DNA of 64,000 bases. Source: Dyella_D sp052115385 (GTDB lineage Bacteria > Pseudomonadota > Gammaproteobacteria > Xanthomonadales > Rhodanobacteraceae). The stretch covers positions 62,001 to 126,000 of the forward strand of contig NZ_JBFRGP010000012.1 of the NCBI RefSeq assembly GCF_052115385.1. Direction: 5' to 3'. The notes beneath the pieces were generated by a model, which worked only from the letters and a program-made list of their open reading frames with translations, had not been told where the DNA came from and ran no database searches. Positions 38,998-46,959 of this stretch are shown in pieces (the first letter of the stretch is position 1; the number at the start of each line of letters is the position of its first letter). Position numbers and translations under genes: made by a program.

Positions 38998-39393
38998 TTA
39001 CTTCGCGGCGGCGGCAGCCTTCTTCACCGCGGCGACCGGGGCGGACACGGCGTCGTTCGCGGCCTGCTGCTGTTCCTGGGCCAGGGCGTTCAGCGACTCG
39101 GCGGTCTTCTGCGTCACGGCGATGATTTCCTGGGTCACGGCGACAGCGCGCTCAGCGTTCTCGCGGCTCAGCACGGTGCCCTTTTCCCACAGGGTGCGCA
39201 GGCCTTCGACGTCGCGGGTTTCCAGCGCGCCGGCGATGTACTCGGACGTCACCTGGGACTGCTTCTCGAGCGCCTGGATCTGCAGCTCGGCAATCTTTTC
39301 CAGAGCCTTGAAGGCCACCGACTGGGCCTTGAAGGCGTTGTCGGTCAGCTGCTTGGCGTAGGCGAAAACCTGGGCATTCAGTTGCTGGGTCAT
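38998..39393 (-). CDS. Phasin family protein
   Basis: The 131-residue protein has the phasin_2-type pattern: an all-helical amphipathic sequence rich in Ala, Gln and Glu with NAQVFAYAKQLTDNAFKAQSVAFKALEKIAELQ at the start, and an Ala/Lys-rich tail resembling histone H1-like ends. Phasins coat polyhydroxyalkanoate granules. In bacteria without such granules they act as stress- or chromosome-associated proteins. No PHA synthase is in the window. Its upstream region is unusually A/T-rich, and a strong terminator follows. Confidence 0.83.
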   Translation of the reverse strand: MTQQLNAQVFAYAKQLTDNAFKAQSVAFKALEKIAELQIQALEKQSQVTSEYIAGALETRDVEGLRTLWEKGTVLSRENAERAVAVTQEIIAVTQKTAESLNALAQEQQQAANDAVSAPVAAVKKAAAAAK

Positions 39394-39459
39394 GGCTTTG
39401 CTCCCTCGACGGGAATGGGGGTAGTGGGACAAAGCCTAACAAGTGATTTTGTGCAGCGC

Positions 39460-39486
39460 AATATATTTTTTGTGAAGACGCGTCAA
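39460..39486 (-). promoter_or_regulatory. Candidate promoter of the phasin gene in an A/T-rich spacer
   Basis: On the minus strand TTGACG (complement of 39481-39486) precedes TATATT (complement of 39460-39465) by 15 bases or TATTGC by 17. The 154-base spacer is markedly richer in A and T than the rest of the window. Confidence 0.45.
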
Positions 39487-39547
39487 TTCGACAAAAAATA
39501 TTTTCAGAACAATCAACTATGACAAATCCATGAAATGCCGCGACGCG

Positions 39548-39910
39548 TCAAAAGCTGCCGCGGCTGCAACTGGCGCCCGAGGTGCAGGTCTCGTGCACCA
39601 CCACCTTGTCCAGCCCCGGCAGGCGCGGCTGCAGGCGGCTGAAGATCCAGCGCGCGAGATTCTCGCTGGTGGGGTTGTCCAGGCCTTCGATGTCGTTGAG
39701 GTAGTGATGGTCCAGCTGCTCGTACAGCGGCGCGAAGGCGGCCTTGACGTCGGCGAAGTCCATCACCCAGCCGAGCTGGGGGTCCGGCTCGCCCTCGACA
39801 TGGATTTCCACGCGGAAGGAATGGCCGTGCAGGCGCGCGCACTTGTGGCCCGGCGGCACGTTGGGCAGGCGGTGGGCGGCTTCGAGATGAAAGAGCTTGA
39901 AGATATGCAT
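39548..39910 (-). CDS. queD: 6-carboxytetrahydropterin synthase QueD
   Basis: The 120-residue enzyme has the zinc-binding histidines of the 6-pyruvoyl-tetrahydropterin synthase family: His13 in EAAHRL, and His29 and His31 in HGHSF. It also has the DHHYLNDI region, and Cys and Glu residues near PTSENLA. It converts dihydroneopterin triphosphate to carboxytetrahydropterin in the queuosine pathway. It is divergent from a small secreted-protein gene that carries a GGGG-N4-CCCC site in its upstream region. Confidence 0.93.
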   Translation of the reverse strand: MHIFKLFHLEAAHRLPNVPPGHKCARLHGHSFRVEIHVEGEPDPQLGWVMDFADVKAAFAPLYEQLDHHYLNDIEGLDNPTSENLARWIFSRLQPRLPGLDKVVVHETCTSGASCSRGSF

Positions 39911-39954
39911 CGCAGCATTCTAGCGCCGGCCCCGCGACAGCGCTCCGCGGAGAC

Positions 39955-39970
39955 TGGGGAAAACCCCAGG
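39955..39970. promoter_or_regulatory. Palindrome ctggggaaaaccccag, candidate T3SS-linked operator (variant)
   Basis: The perfect inverted repeat CTGGGG-AAAA-CCCCAG is the same length and spacing as the TAGGG-N4-CCCTA sites of the T3SS region, with A to G in the outer position. It ends 55 bases before the ATG of the gene at 40026. Membership of the same regulon is inference. Confidence 0.4.
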
Positions 39971-40025
39971 TCCGGCGGTGCCGTGCGGGCGCGATACTGC
40001 CCCAGCCAAGGCACGAGTCCTCCGC

Positions 40026-40445
40026 ATGCGCCTTCTCGCCACCCTGCTGCTGAGCCTGACCGCCATGACCGCCACCGCCTCCTCCACGCATACGGCATAC
40101 GCCGGCAGCCCCGAACGCAAGGCCATCCTCGACATCGTCCGCGCGCCGCTGGAACAGCGCCTGCATCAACCGGTGCGCTTCGTAGTCGACCGCTTGAACG
40201 TGTCCGGCGACTGGGCCTTCCTGCATGCGCACCTGCAGGGCACGGACGGCCAGCCAGTGGACTACACCGGCACCGCCTTTGCCGAAGCCGCCAGCCACGG
40301 CGCGATGTCGCAGGTCTATGCCGCCCTGCTGCAGAGCCACGCCGGCCACTGGACGATGAAGGCCGAAGCGGTCGGCCCCACCGATCCGGCCTGGGCCGGC
40401 TGGGCGCAGCAGTACGGCGCACCCGCCGCGCTGTTCGGCGACTGA
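40026..40445 (+). CDS. Small secreted hypothetical protein, 139 aa
   Basis: I do not recognise it. A signal peptide covers about residues 1-19 (MRLLATLLLSLTAMTATAS). The mature domain has no cysteines and reads like a small alpha/beta periplasmic protein, with VRFVVDRLNVSGDWAFLHAHLQG and a Trp-rich end. The ATG at 40026 is chosen because the signal peptide starts there. The upstream CTGGGG-AAAA-CCCCAG palindrome hints at co-regulation with the T3SS region. A hairpin terminator follows the stop. Confidence 0.65.
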   Translation: MRLLATLLLSLTAMTATASSTHTAYAGSPERKAILDIVRAPLEQRLHQPVRFVVDRLNVSGDWAFLHAHLQGTDGQPVDYTGTAFAEAASHGAMSQVYAALLQSHAGHWTMKAEAVGPTDPAWAGWAQQYGAPAALFGD

Positions 40446-40453
40446 ATCCAAAA

Positions 40454-40483
40454 GCGAAGGGCGACCCGCAGGCCGCCCTTCGC
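40454..40483. terminator. Bidirectional hairpin terminator
   Basis: The arms gcgaagggcg (40454-40463) and cgcccttcgc (40474-40483) form a 10-bp stem between two convergent genes. AAAA precedes it on the plus strand, which gives a T-run for the minus-strand transcript. Confidence 0.7.
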
Positions 40484-40515
40484 CCTCCCCCGCCTGGCCG
40501 CAGGTTCAACGATGC

Positions 40516-42273
40516 TCAAGGAGGCGTGAGGTACCACGCGCCGCCGTAGGGGTGGCCGTAGCCCACCTGCTGCGTGCCATTGCTGTTGGTGTTGTTCGAG
40601 CCGATCAGCTGGACGTTGCCGCCGCTGTTGCTGGCCACCAGTTCGACGTGGCCGCCGTTGTTGAGAATGCACACATCGCCCGGCCTGGCATGCGCCGCAT
40701 CGACCACCTTCCAGCCACGGTCCTTGAGGATGCGGCCGATCGAGCCGGCCGCGCCCGCACCGGTGCGGCTGGAACCCGAGACCAGGTCGGTATGCCTGTC
40801 CAGCAGCCCCGCCTTCTGCAGCACCGCGGACACGAAGTTGGCGCAGCACTCGTCGGGTGACACGCCGGGATTCATCGGCAACGCGCCGCTGCGCTCCAGC
40901 TCCGACGCATTGCGCCCGAGAAACTGCCTGGCGATATCCACCGCCTTGCTGCCACTGGCGCCGGTGCTGCCGTGCACGCCGCCGGTACCTTGTGTGCCGC
41001 CCGCCCCCGGGATATGCACCACCTGCCCCGGATAGATGCGATTGGGATTGGCGATCTGCGGATTGGCATGCTCCAGCGCCGCCAGCGAAACGCCGTTGCG
41101 CGAGGCGATGCCCGACATGCTGTCGCCGGAGCGCACGGTGTAGTCATGGCTTGCCGGCGCACTGCTGGCGCTGCTGCCGCCGGGCAGATGGATCACCTGC
41201 CCCGGGTAGATCCGGTTCGGATTGGAAATCTGCGGATTCGCCGCGAGCAGCGCCGGGAGCGACACGCCGTGGCGCGCGGCGATACCCGACATGGTGTCGC
41301 CGGACTTCACCGTATAGCTGCCACCCGCAGGCGCACTGCCAGCGCTACCCGGCAGATGGATCACCTGCCCGGGATAGATATGGTTGAAATCGCGGATCTG
41401 CGGATTCGCCGCTTCCAGCGCTTTCAAGGACACGCCCTGGCGCGCCGCGATCGCCGACAGCGTGTCGCCCGATTGCACCGTGTAGTCATGCGCACCGCCT
41501 GGCGGTGCCGGCGGCGATGGAGGCGCCGGTGGATTGCCGCCGCTCGGCGCATCGCTGCCGAACAACGCTGCCTCTTTCGCGCGGCGGTTCACCAGACCCT
41601 GCAGCACATGGCCGCCGGCATGCACGTACTCGCCGAACATCGCCTGCGCACCCTTGTAGTCGCCGGCATTGAGCTTGGCCAGCAGGCCCGGATAGCCGTT
41701 CGCGCCCAGGTTGTAGGTCAGGCTGACCAGCGCGTCGAACTGGTTCTGGGTGATCGGCACGTGCACCTTGCTGCGCACCGCATCCTGCGCCCAGGCCAGG
41801 TCTTCCTTCAGGTATTGCTCGGCCTGCGCGCGGGTGATGGTCTGCCCCGGCTGCACGCCCTTGGTGTGGCCGTAGCCGATGGTCCACGGCGCGCCGCCGG
41901 TGCCGGGATCGGGATACGCCGTGGCGCTGTAGCCCTCGAAGCCCTCGATCATCTGCACGCCGTTCTGGCTGATGCTGAAACCCGAAGCCGCGCCGCTCTT
42001 GCCCGCCGCCGGCTGCGCGCCGCCGGTGGCTGCGGGTGCCGCCGGTGTGGCGCCGCCATCGCTGGCGCCCGCGGGGAGATGGATGCGGTCGCCGGGATAG
42101 ATCCGGTTGGGGTTGGCGATCTGCGGATTGGCCGCCTCCAGCGCCGCCAGCGACAGGCCGAAACGTTGCGCGATCGCCGACAGCGAGTCGCCGTGCTGCA
42201 CGGAGTAAGTTTTCGACGCATCCTCGCTCGCGGCGAAAGCCTGCGAGGAGCGCACGGCGCTGACTGCGGTCAT
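40516..42273 (-). CDS. Chimeric peptidoglycan hydrolase: LysM - GH24 lysozyme - three LysM - NlpC/P60-like domain
   Basis: The 585-residue protein has, in order, a LysM repeat (about 22-67), a GH24 phage-type lysozyme domain (about 100-240, with the Glu in EGFEG and Asp/Thr in DPGTGGAPWTIGYGHT), three further LysM repeats (about 258-305, 313-360 and 371-418), and a C-terminal domain with Cys in DECCANFVSAVL and His in GHVELVAS like NlpC/P60 or CHAP enzymes. It could cut both glycan and peptide bonds of murein. No Sec signal is visible. It lies beside T3SS genes and downstream of TAGGG-N4-CCCTA sites, so T3SS-linked cell-wall opening is plausible. Confidence 0.85.
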   Translation of the reverse strand: MTAVSAVRSSQAFAASEDASKTYSVQHGDSLSAIAQRFGLSLAALEAANPQIANPNRIYPGDRIHLPAGASDGGATPAAPAATGGAQPAAGKSGAASGFSISQNGVQMIEGFEGYSATAYPDPGTGGAPWTIGYGHTKGVQPGQTITRAQAEQYLKEDLAWAQDAVRSKVHVPITQNQFDALVSLTYNLGANGYPGLLAKLNAGDYKGAQAMFGEYVHAGGHVLQGLVNRRAKEAALFGSDAPSGGNPPAPPSPPAPPGGAHDYTVQSGDTLSAIAARQGVSLKALEAANPQIRDFNHIYPGQVIHLPGSAGSAPAGGSYTVKSGDTMSGIAARHGVSLPALLAANPQISNPNRIYPGQVIHLPGGSSASSAPASHDYTVRSGDSMSGIASRNGVSLAALEHANPQIANPNRIYPGQVVHIPGAGGTQGTGGVHGSTGASGSKAVDIARQFLGRNASELERSGALPMNPGVSPDECCANFVSAVLQKAGLLDRHTDLVSGSSRTGAGAAGSIGRILKDRGWKVVDAAHARPGDVCILNNGGHVELVASNSGGNVQLIGSNNTNSNGTQQVGYGHPYGGAWYLTPP

Positions 42274-42358
42274 GGGTGGCCTCTTCAGTTCGAAAGGAAT
42301 GCGGCCCGCGAATTGCAGCACCGTGACAACGGACTCTCCCATTGGGACTTTCCCGAGC

Positions 42359-42372
42359 TAGGTGCATCCCTA
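42359..42372. promoter_or_regulatory. Candidate T3SS operator, TAGGT-N4-CCCTA
   Basis: The imperfect inverted repeat taggt-gcat-cccta is the first of three similar sites in the 207-base divergent spacer between the muramidase and lipase genes. It is nearest to the muramidase start (about 86 bases). Confidence 0.45.
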
Positions 42373-42391
42373 GATAGCCGTCCAAACCACC

Positions 42392-42405
42392 TAGGGAAAA
42401 CCCCA
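42392..42405. promoter_or_regulatory. Candidate T3SS operator, TAGGG-AAAA-CCCCA
   Basis: The central site of three in the muramidase-lipase spacer reads acctagggaaaaccccagct in full. It differs by few bases from the perfect palindrome upstream of sctV. Its start is 33 bases from the first site. Confidence 0.55.
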
Positions 42406-42407
42406 GC

Positions 42408-42421
42408 TAGGGAGCGCCCTA
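42408..42421. promoter_or_regulatory. Candidate T3SS operator, TAGGG-AGCG-CCCTA
   Basis: The inverted repeat taggg-agcg-cccta lies 60 bases before the lipase ATG. Its start is 16 bases after that of the previous site. Confidence 0.5.
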
Positions 42422-42480
42422 CTGACTGCCGCTCGATGCGCACGGCTATCGTCGGGCGCATCACCATGGGAGGTGGAGCG

Positions 42481-43464
42481 ATGTACCTGGAACTGCAGTC
42501 CCAACGCAGCAGCGCGGCGCTGCCGGTAGATCGCTACAACGCTTCGACCCAAGCCGAAGCCAACAGCGCCGCGCACCCCAATGCGCACGTCTCGCAGCCG
42601 CAGCTGGCCTTCAATCCGCAACTGGCGAGCCTCACCCGCTCGATGTTCGGCGCCTCGTCCACCGCCGCCGCGCCGAACTTCGACGCGCAGGTGCGCGGCA
42701 CCGATCCCAAGGCGATCGATCTGCAACTGGCGCGCATCGCCCAGGATGTCTACGACCCGCACAGCCAGGGCGTCGAGGGCTGGACCCGCCTTACCGGCGA
42801 CCAGCTCACCCAGGCCGGCATCGATCCGGCCTCGCTGGAAGACCCGAGTACGGGCTTGCGCGCCGCCATCTACCAGGACAAGAACGGCGACCACGTACTG
42901 GCCTTCGCCGGCTCCAACGACATCAAGGACTGGCTCAACAACGCCGAGCAGGGCCTGGGCATCTCCGCCGCGCAGTACAACCAGGCGGTGGCACTGGCCA
43001 CCGAAGCCAAGGCCGCGTTCGGCGACAGCCTGGCCATCACCGGCCACTCGCTGGGCGGCGGCCTCGCCTCCATCGCCTCGCTGGCGACCGACTCGGCCGG
43101 CGTCACCTTCAACGCGGCAGGGCTCAACGACGAAACGATCCGCCGGCTGATCCCCGAAGGCGATCCCGCCGCCTTGAAGCAGCAGGCCGAGGACGGCCTG
43201 ATCCGCCGCTATGCGGTGAACGGCGAGATCCTCACCACCGTGCAGGAACACTCGCCGCTGCCCGATGCGGTCGGCCACAAGATCGCGCTGAACGATCCCG
43301 ATCCCGTCGCCAAGCCGGACATCCACTGGTATGACTGGCTCGACGGCAAGGCCGAGGTGCTGGAAGCGAAGTACGCCGTCGACGTGGCCAAGCACTCCGT
43401 CGACCTGCACGACGACGATGCGGTGCTCGCGGCGCTGCAGAAAGACCATCCCTGGCAGCCTTGA
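42481..43464 (+). CDS. Lipase-like alpha/beta hydrolase, candidate T3SS effector
   Basis: The 327-residue protein has a class-3-lipase/Mbeg1-like core. The nucleophile elbow GHSLGGG has Ser190, AFAGSNDIKDWLNN precedes it near residue 141, and a final His/Asp region follows. The first ~65 residues are rich in Ser, Ala, Asn and Gln with no Sec signal or membrane segment, which fits a type III secretion signal. The gene starts at an ATG after GGAGG. It sits next to TAGGG-N4-CCCTA sites and the T3SS. A phospholipase effector is an inference from these facts. A terminator follows. Confidence 0.72.
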   Translation: MYLELQSQRSSAALPVDRYNASTQAEANSAAHPNAHVSQPQLAFNPQLASLTRSMFGASSTAAAPNFDAQVRGTDPKAIDLQLARIAQDVYDPHSQGVEGWTRLTGDQLTQAGIDPASLEDPSTGLRAAIYQDKNGDHVLAFAGSNDIKDWLNNAEQGLGISAAQYNQAVALATEAKAAFGDSLAITGHSLGGGLASIASLATDSAGVTFNAAGLNDETIRRLIPEGDPAALKQQAEDGLIRRYAVNGEILTTVQEHSPLPDAVGHKIALNDPDPVAKPDIHWYDWLDGKAEVLEAKYAVDVAKHSVDLHDDDAVLAALQKDHPWQP

Positions 43465-43488
43465 GCCGCCTCAGCATGAAACCGTGAC

Positions 43489-43516
43489 GCCGCCCGTGCT
43501 GTACTCGGGCGGCTTT
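43489..43516 (+). terminator. Hairpin terminator after the lipase gene
   Basis: The arms gccgcccg (43489-43496) and cgggcggc (43506-43513) form an 8-bp stem with a 9-base loop followed by TTT. It separates the lipase gene from the ankyrin gene. Confidence 0.65.
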
Positions 43517-43546
43517 CGGCGCTGGGCCGATACCGGAGAACCCGGC

Positions 43547-44302
43547 ATGATGCAGATCGATCGCCCCAGGCAGCTCGCCTGGTGCCTGCTGGCGAGCCTC
43601 GCGCTCGCCACGCCTGTTGCGGGAAGAGAGGCCATGAGCGACACGGATGCAAGCAAGGTGTTCGCCGACGCGCGCGTGAGCGCGCTGGTCGATGCCGCCA
43701 CGCACGGCGACGAGGAACGCGTGCGCGCCTTGAGCCAGCAAGGCGCCGACCTCAACGCGCAGGGCGAGCGCGGCGTCACGCCGCTGGAATGGGCGCTGCT
43801 GCACAAGGACCGCCGCGCCATGGAAACCCTGCTGCGCGCCGGTGCCGATCCCGCACGCCCCGGCGTGGGCGGCGCCACCGTGCTGCACCTGGCGGCGATG
43901 GCGAGCGATCCCAGTTACCTGCGCCTGCTGCTCGACCACGGCGCCGATCCGAACGCACCGCACGGCATCACCCAGGCGCCGCCGCTGGATGCCGCGCTGA
44001 TGAACCCCGGCGACGACGCCTTCGACCTGCTGCTGGCGCACCACGCCGACCCCAACCGCGCGGACCGCCTGGGCAACACGCCGCTGCACGTCGCCGCCAA
44101 GGTGCATCGCACGCATTGCGTGTTGCGCTTGCTCGAAGCGGGGGCGGATGCGACGCGGCGTAATCAGCAGGGGGCGACGTTCCAGACTTACTTCAACATC
44201 CTTCCCGCCGGTGGCCTCAATGCCAGCGCGCGCGCGCAGCATGAGCAGGTGCATCAGTGGCTGCGGCAGCACCATGTGGCGGTAGAGCAAGGCGTGCAGT
44301 AA
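43547..44302 (+). CDS. Ankyrin-repeat protein with Sec signal peptide
   Basis: The 251-residue product begins with a signal peptide (about residues 1-27, hydrophobic core LAWCLLASLALATPVAG). It is followed by about five ankyrin repeats between residues 45 and 215, with repeat signatures such as GVTPLEWALLHKD, GATVLHLAAMASDPS and GNTPLHVAAKVHR. Ankyrin repeats mediate protein binding. With a Sec signal it should act in the periplasm, perhaps as an immunity or scaffold protein for the neighbouring lipase or muramidase, rather than as a T3SS effector. GGAGAA precedes the ATG. Confidence 0.8.
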   Translation: MMQIDRPRQLAWCLLASLALATPVAGREAMSDTDASKVFADARVSALVDAATHGDEERVRALSQQGADLNAQGERGVTPLEWALLHKDRRAMETLLRAGADPARPGVGGATVLHLAAMASDPSYLRLLLDHGADPNAPHGITQAPPLDAALMNPGDDAFDLLLAHHADPNRADRLGNTPLHVAAKVHRTHCVLRLLEAGADATRRNQQGATFQTYFNILPAGGLNASARAQHEQVHQWLRQHHVAVEQGVQ

Positions 44303-44305
44303 CGC

Positions 44306-44392
44306 GTAGGTTGGGGTGAGCCAAAGGCGAACCCCAACAAACCTCACACGATGATCGCCCCGTTGGGGTTCGCTGCGCTCACCCCAACCTAC
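44306..44392. repeat. REP-like paired palindrome, copy 2
   Basis: The outer arms gtaggttggggtgagc and gagc-type gctcaccccaacctac enclose inner arms aggcgaaccccaac and gttggggttcgc. It is the same element as at 6665-6743 with a different centre. It sits between the ankyrin gene and the last gene of the T3SS operon, and its right end holds that gene's TAG stop. Confidence 0.85.
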
Positions 44393-45729
44393 GGCGCGTC
44401 CGGCGCACTGCCCCACAGATACCGCGGCGGCAGCCGTCCGCGAAATTCCGCCCAATCCACCGTCTGCGGATACCGCGCCCGCCCCGGCTCGCACAATGGC
44501 AGGCGCGGCCCACGACGCGGGCGGCAGCGGGTGCTGAGCTTGCGACTGCGGCGGCGCATGGCGGCCTCGGCGGCGCGGCGGCGGCGATCGCGGTCTTCCT
44601 GCGCTGCCTCGGCCTCCCCGGCGCGCTGTTCGCGCGCCGGCTTCACCTCCGCTTCGTTCGGACGGCGTCCGGCAGCCGCGCGTTCCTCTTCGCCGACCGC
44701 GCCCACGCGGCGCATGCGGTCCTGCACCAGGGTGAACTGCAGGCTGCGGCCCGCGCCCAGGTCGATATTGCGGCCCGCACGCATCGCAGCGGCCTGCGCG
44801 GCCACCGCCTGCGGGTCGATAAAGCCCGGCGTCTGCACGTTCGCCGCACCGGCATTGCCGGCTGCGGCCTGGCCGAGCTGGGCCATCAGCAGCGCCATGA
44901 TCTGCAGCTTCGCTTCGTTGCCGTCGACGGCCGCCGCGGCCACGCTCCAGCCGGCCGGCGACAGGCCTTGCGGCACGGCTTGCCAGGCCATCGGCGTGGC
45001 CACCAGCGCAGGGCGCGTGCTGTCCAGCCAGGGCATCGGCGGGGGCGGCGGTACGGAGTCGTTGCCGTGCTGGTGGTTCATCGCCGCCTGCGCCAGCACG
45101 CCGGCGGCCTGGGCGAAGCTCAGCACCATGCCGTCCGCGCGCGCGGCGCCCAGCGAGGACGCCGGCAGGCCCGTCGCGACGGTGCCGCCGCGGTCGGCGC
45201 CTTGCACATAGTTCACCGGCGCGCTGCCGGGCGCGGTGCCGCCGGGCCAGCCGGCGAGCGGATTGCGCGCGGCCTGCGCGGCTATGTCGGCGCTGTTCAA
45301 TGCGCCGGCGGCGATCAGTGGCACCGCCTGCAAGTTGGCGGTCGACAAGGTCACGCCCAGCTGGATGCCGTCGATGCGCGCGGTGCCGCGCAAGGCGTCC
45401 GCCAGCTCCGGCAACAGCGGCAGCTCGTGGCCGGACGGATTGCCGACCTGGCCATTGCCGCGATCGCCCCAGTTGCCGTTCAGATCGCCAAAGCTCGATA
45501 CCGGCAGCTGCACCGTCAGCCCCGCGCTCAACGGCGTGTTGGCACTCATGCCGGGATTGACCCGCAGCAGGCCATCCAGCGGCAGGCCGAGCTTGTCGGC
45601 AATGGTGCTCACCGTGTCGCCGGGCGACATCGGGAAGCTCAGCTGCACGTGGCCATTGCCCTGCGCGCCGTGGCCACCGCCCAGCAGCTGCAGCAGGGGG
45701 TCGTTCTTGAAGACGCCGCTGATACCCAT
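44389..45729 (-). CDS. Unknown T3SS-operon protein with a LysM-like domain, 446 aa
   Basis: I do not recognise the whole protein. A LysM-like module is visible at about residues 31-78 (MSPGDTVSTIADKLGLPLDGLLRVNPG). A long region rich in Ala, Gly and Pro follows, and then an Arg/Glu-rich tail from about residue 335. It has no Sec signal. It is the last gene of the minus-strand sct series, just after sctP, with GGAG before the ATG. Candidate roles are a peptidoglycan-binding accessory or a secreted substrate. The TAG stop lies inside a REP-like repeat, so the C-terminus may have been trimmed or changed by that insertion. Confidence 0.6.
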   Translation of the reverse strand: MGISGVFKNDPLLQLLGGGHGAQGNGHVQLSFPMSPGDTVSTIADKLGLPLDGLLRVNPGMSANTPLSAGLTVQLPVSSFGDLNGNWGDRGNGQVGNPSGHELPLLPELADALRGTARIDGIQLGVTLSTANLQAVPLIAAGALNSADIAAQAARNPLAGWPGGTAPGSAPVNYVQGADRGGTVATGLPASSLGAARADGMVLSFAQAAGVLAQAAMNHQHGNDSVPPPPPMPWLDSTRPALVATPMAWQAVPQGLSPAGWSVAAAAVDGNEAKLQIMALLMAQLGQAAAGNAGAANVQTPGFIDPQAVAAQAAAMRAGRNIDLGAGRSLQFTLVQDRMRRVGAVGEEERAAAGRRPNEAEVKPAREQRAGEAEAAQEDRDRRRRAAEAAMRRRSRKLSTRCRPRRGPRLPLCEPGRARYPQTVDWAEFRGRLPPRYLWGSAPDAP

Positions 45730-45740
45730 CGCCAGTCTCC

Positions 45741-46463
45741 TCAGCTCAGCAGGGACGGATCGATTTCCAGCTCGCCCAGCTGCCGGCTGGCGAAGCGCTC
45801 GATCAACTGCGGCGCGCCTTCCAGCAGCTGGCGATAAGCATCCGGCGAACGCGTGTCGGCGCGCAGCTTCCAGCCCTTGTCGGTGCGGCTCAGCCACAGC
45901 TCGGTGCCGGGCAGCACGCCGTTCTTCAGGGTGATCATGATTTCGCGCGACTGCGCACTGCTGCGCGCATCCGGCACCAGCAGCTGTTTCACGTGGCGCT
46001 CGATCAATTCGGCCAGCGCGGGCGCCAACGCAGCCTGCGCGGCAGGCGCCGGCTGTTCGGCACCGTGCAGCACGATCTGCTGCGCCTGTTGCCAGGCCTG
46101 GGCACCGGCACTGGCCAGGCCCTGCCCGTCCGGCTGGCCGCCGCTGTCGGACGACGTATCGCTGCCGCTGTCGCGCTCGCCGTCGCGCGGCGGCAACGCG
46201 GTGGCCTTGCCGGCCGCGGCGTCGAGCTGGCGTTGCAGCAGTTCGCGCAAGGCCTTTTCCTGATCGCTGGCGGCCAGCCCGTGCGGACCCGCGGCGATCT
46301 CGTCGCCGTCCTGCGCATCCTGGCCCTTGCCGTCCATCAGCTTGCGGAAACGCTGGATGTCCTCGCGTCCGCGCGCCGGCTCGTCCTTGGCGCGCTGGGT
46401 CGACCCGTGCGTGTGCGCGGCAGGCGGCGTGGTGTGGGTGGCGGTGGTGGCATCGTTGCGCAT
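45741..46463 (-). CDS. sctP: T3SS needle-length/substrate-switch protein SctP (HpaP-like)
   Basis: The 240-residue protein has a hydrophilic low-complexity N-terminal two thirds. Its compact C-terminal domain (about 165-240, with REIMITLKNGVLPGTELWLSR and QRLGELEIDPSLL-type end) resembles HpaP/T3S4 proteins. Such proteins control when secretion switches from early to late substrates by contact with SctU. Its place after sctO supports the call. Sequence similarity in this family is always low, so position counts for much of the evidence. Confidence 0.75.
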   Translation of the reverse strand: MRNDATTATHTTPPAAHTHGSTQRAKDEPARGREDIQRFRKLMDGKGQDAQDGDEIAAGPHGLAASDQEKALRELLQRQLDAAAGKATALPPRDGERDSGSDTSSDSGGQPDGQGLASAGAQAWQQAQQIVLHGAEQPAPAAQAALAPALAELIERHVKQLLVPDARSSAQSREIMITLKNGVLPGTELWLSRTDKGWKLRADTRSPDAYRQLLEGAPQLIERFASRQLGELEIDPSLLS

Positions 46464-46470
46464 AAGGACC

Positions 46471-46959
46471 TCAGTTCGTCGGTGCGCGGCGCAGGAACAG
46501 TTCTTCCAGGCTCTGCTCCTCGCTCCATTCGATGCGGCCGCGCATCTCGCGCAGCCAGCCTTGCTTCATCTCGTCCACGGCGTCGAGCTTGCCGCGCGCC
46601 TGCCGCCAGGCGGCGGCAGCGCGGTCCAGCGCGTCCTGGGTCTGCGCGCAGGCGATCTCGCGCTCGTCCAGTTCGGCGCGGCGCTGCACGATCTGATGAT
46701 CGAGCAGCGCCAGATGACGTTCGTAGCGATCGATCGCCAGCGCGGTGGGCGCGCCGTTGGCGAACATGCCGGTCCAGGCACGGTCGGCGAAATCCTGTCG
46801 CGCGAACGTGGCCTGCTGCAGGCGTTCGTCCGCGGCGGCACGGTCTTCCTCAGTCAGGCGATGCCGCTCGCGGCATTGCTTCAGTTCCGTCTCCAGCGCG
46901 TGCAGGCGGATGCCGCGCACCGTGCGCAGCGGTTCCAGCGGGAATGAGCCGGCGCTCAT
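46471..46959 (-). CDS. sctO: T3SS stalk protein SctO (YscO/FliJ-like)
   Basis: The 162-residue protein is almost wholly alpha-helical and charged, fitting an antiparallel coiled coil like FliJ and YscO. The start overlaps the sctN stop by ATGA. SctO sits in the centre of the ATPase ring and links it to SctV. The call rests on size, coiled-coil character and the conserved position behind the ATPase gene. Confidence 0.78.
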   Translation of the reverse strand: MSAGSFPLEPLRTVRGIRLHALETELKQCRERHRLTEEDRAAADERLQQATFARQDFADRAWTGMFANGAPTALAIDRYERHLALLDHQIVQRRAELDEREIACAQTQDALDRAAAAWRQARGKLDAVDEMKQGWLREMRGRIEWSEEQSLEELFLRRAPTN

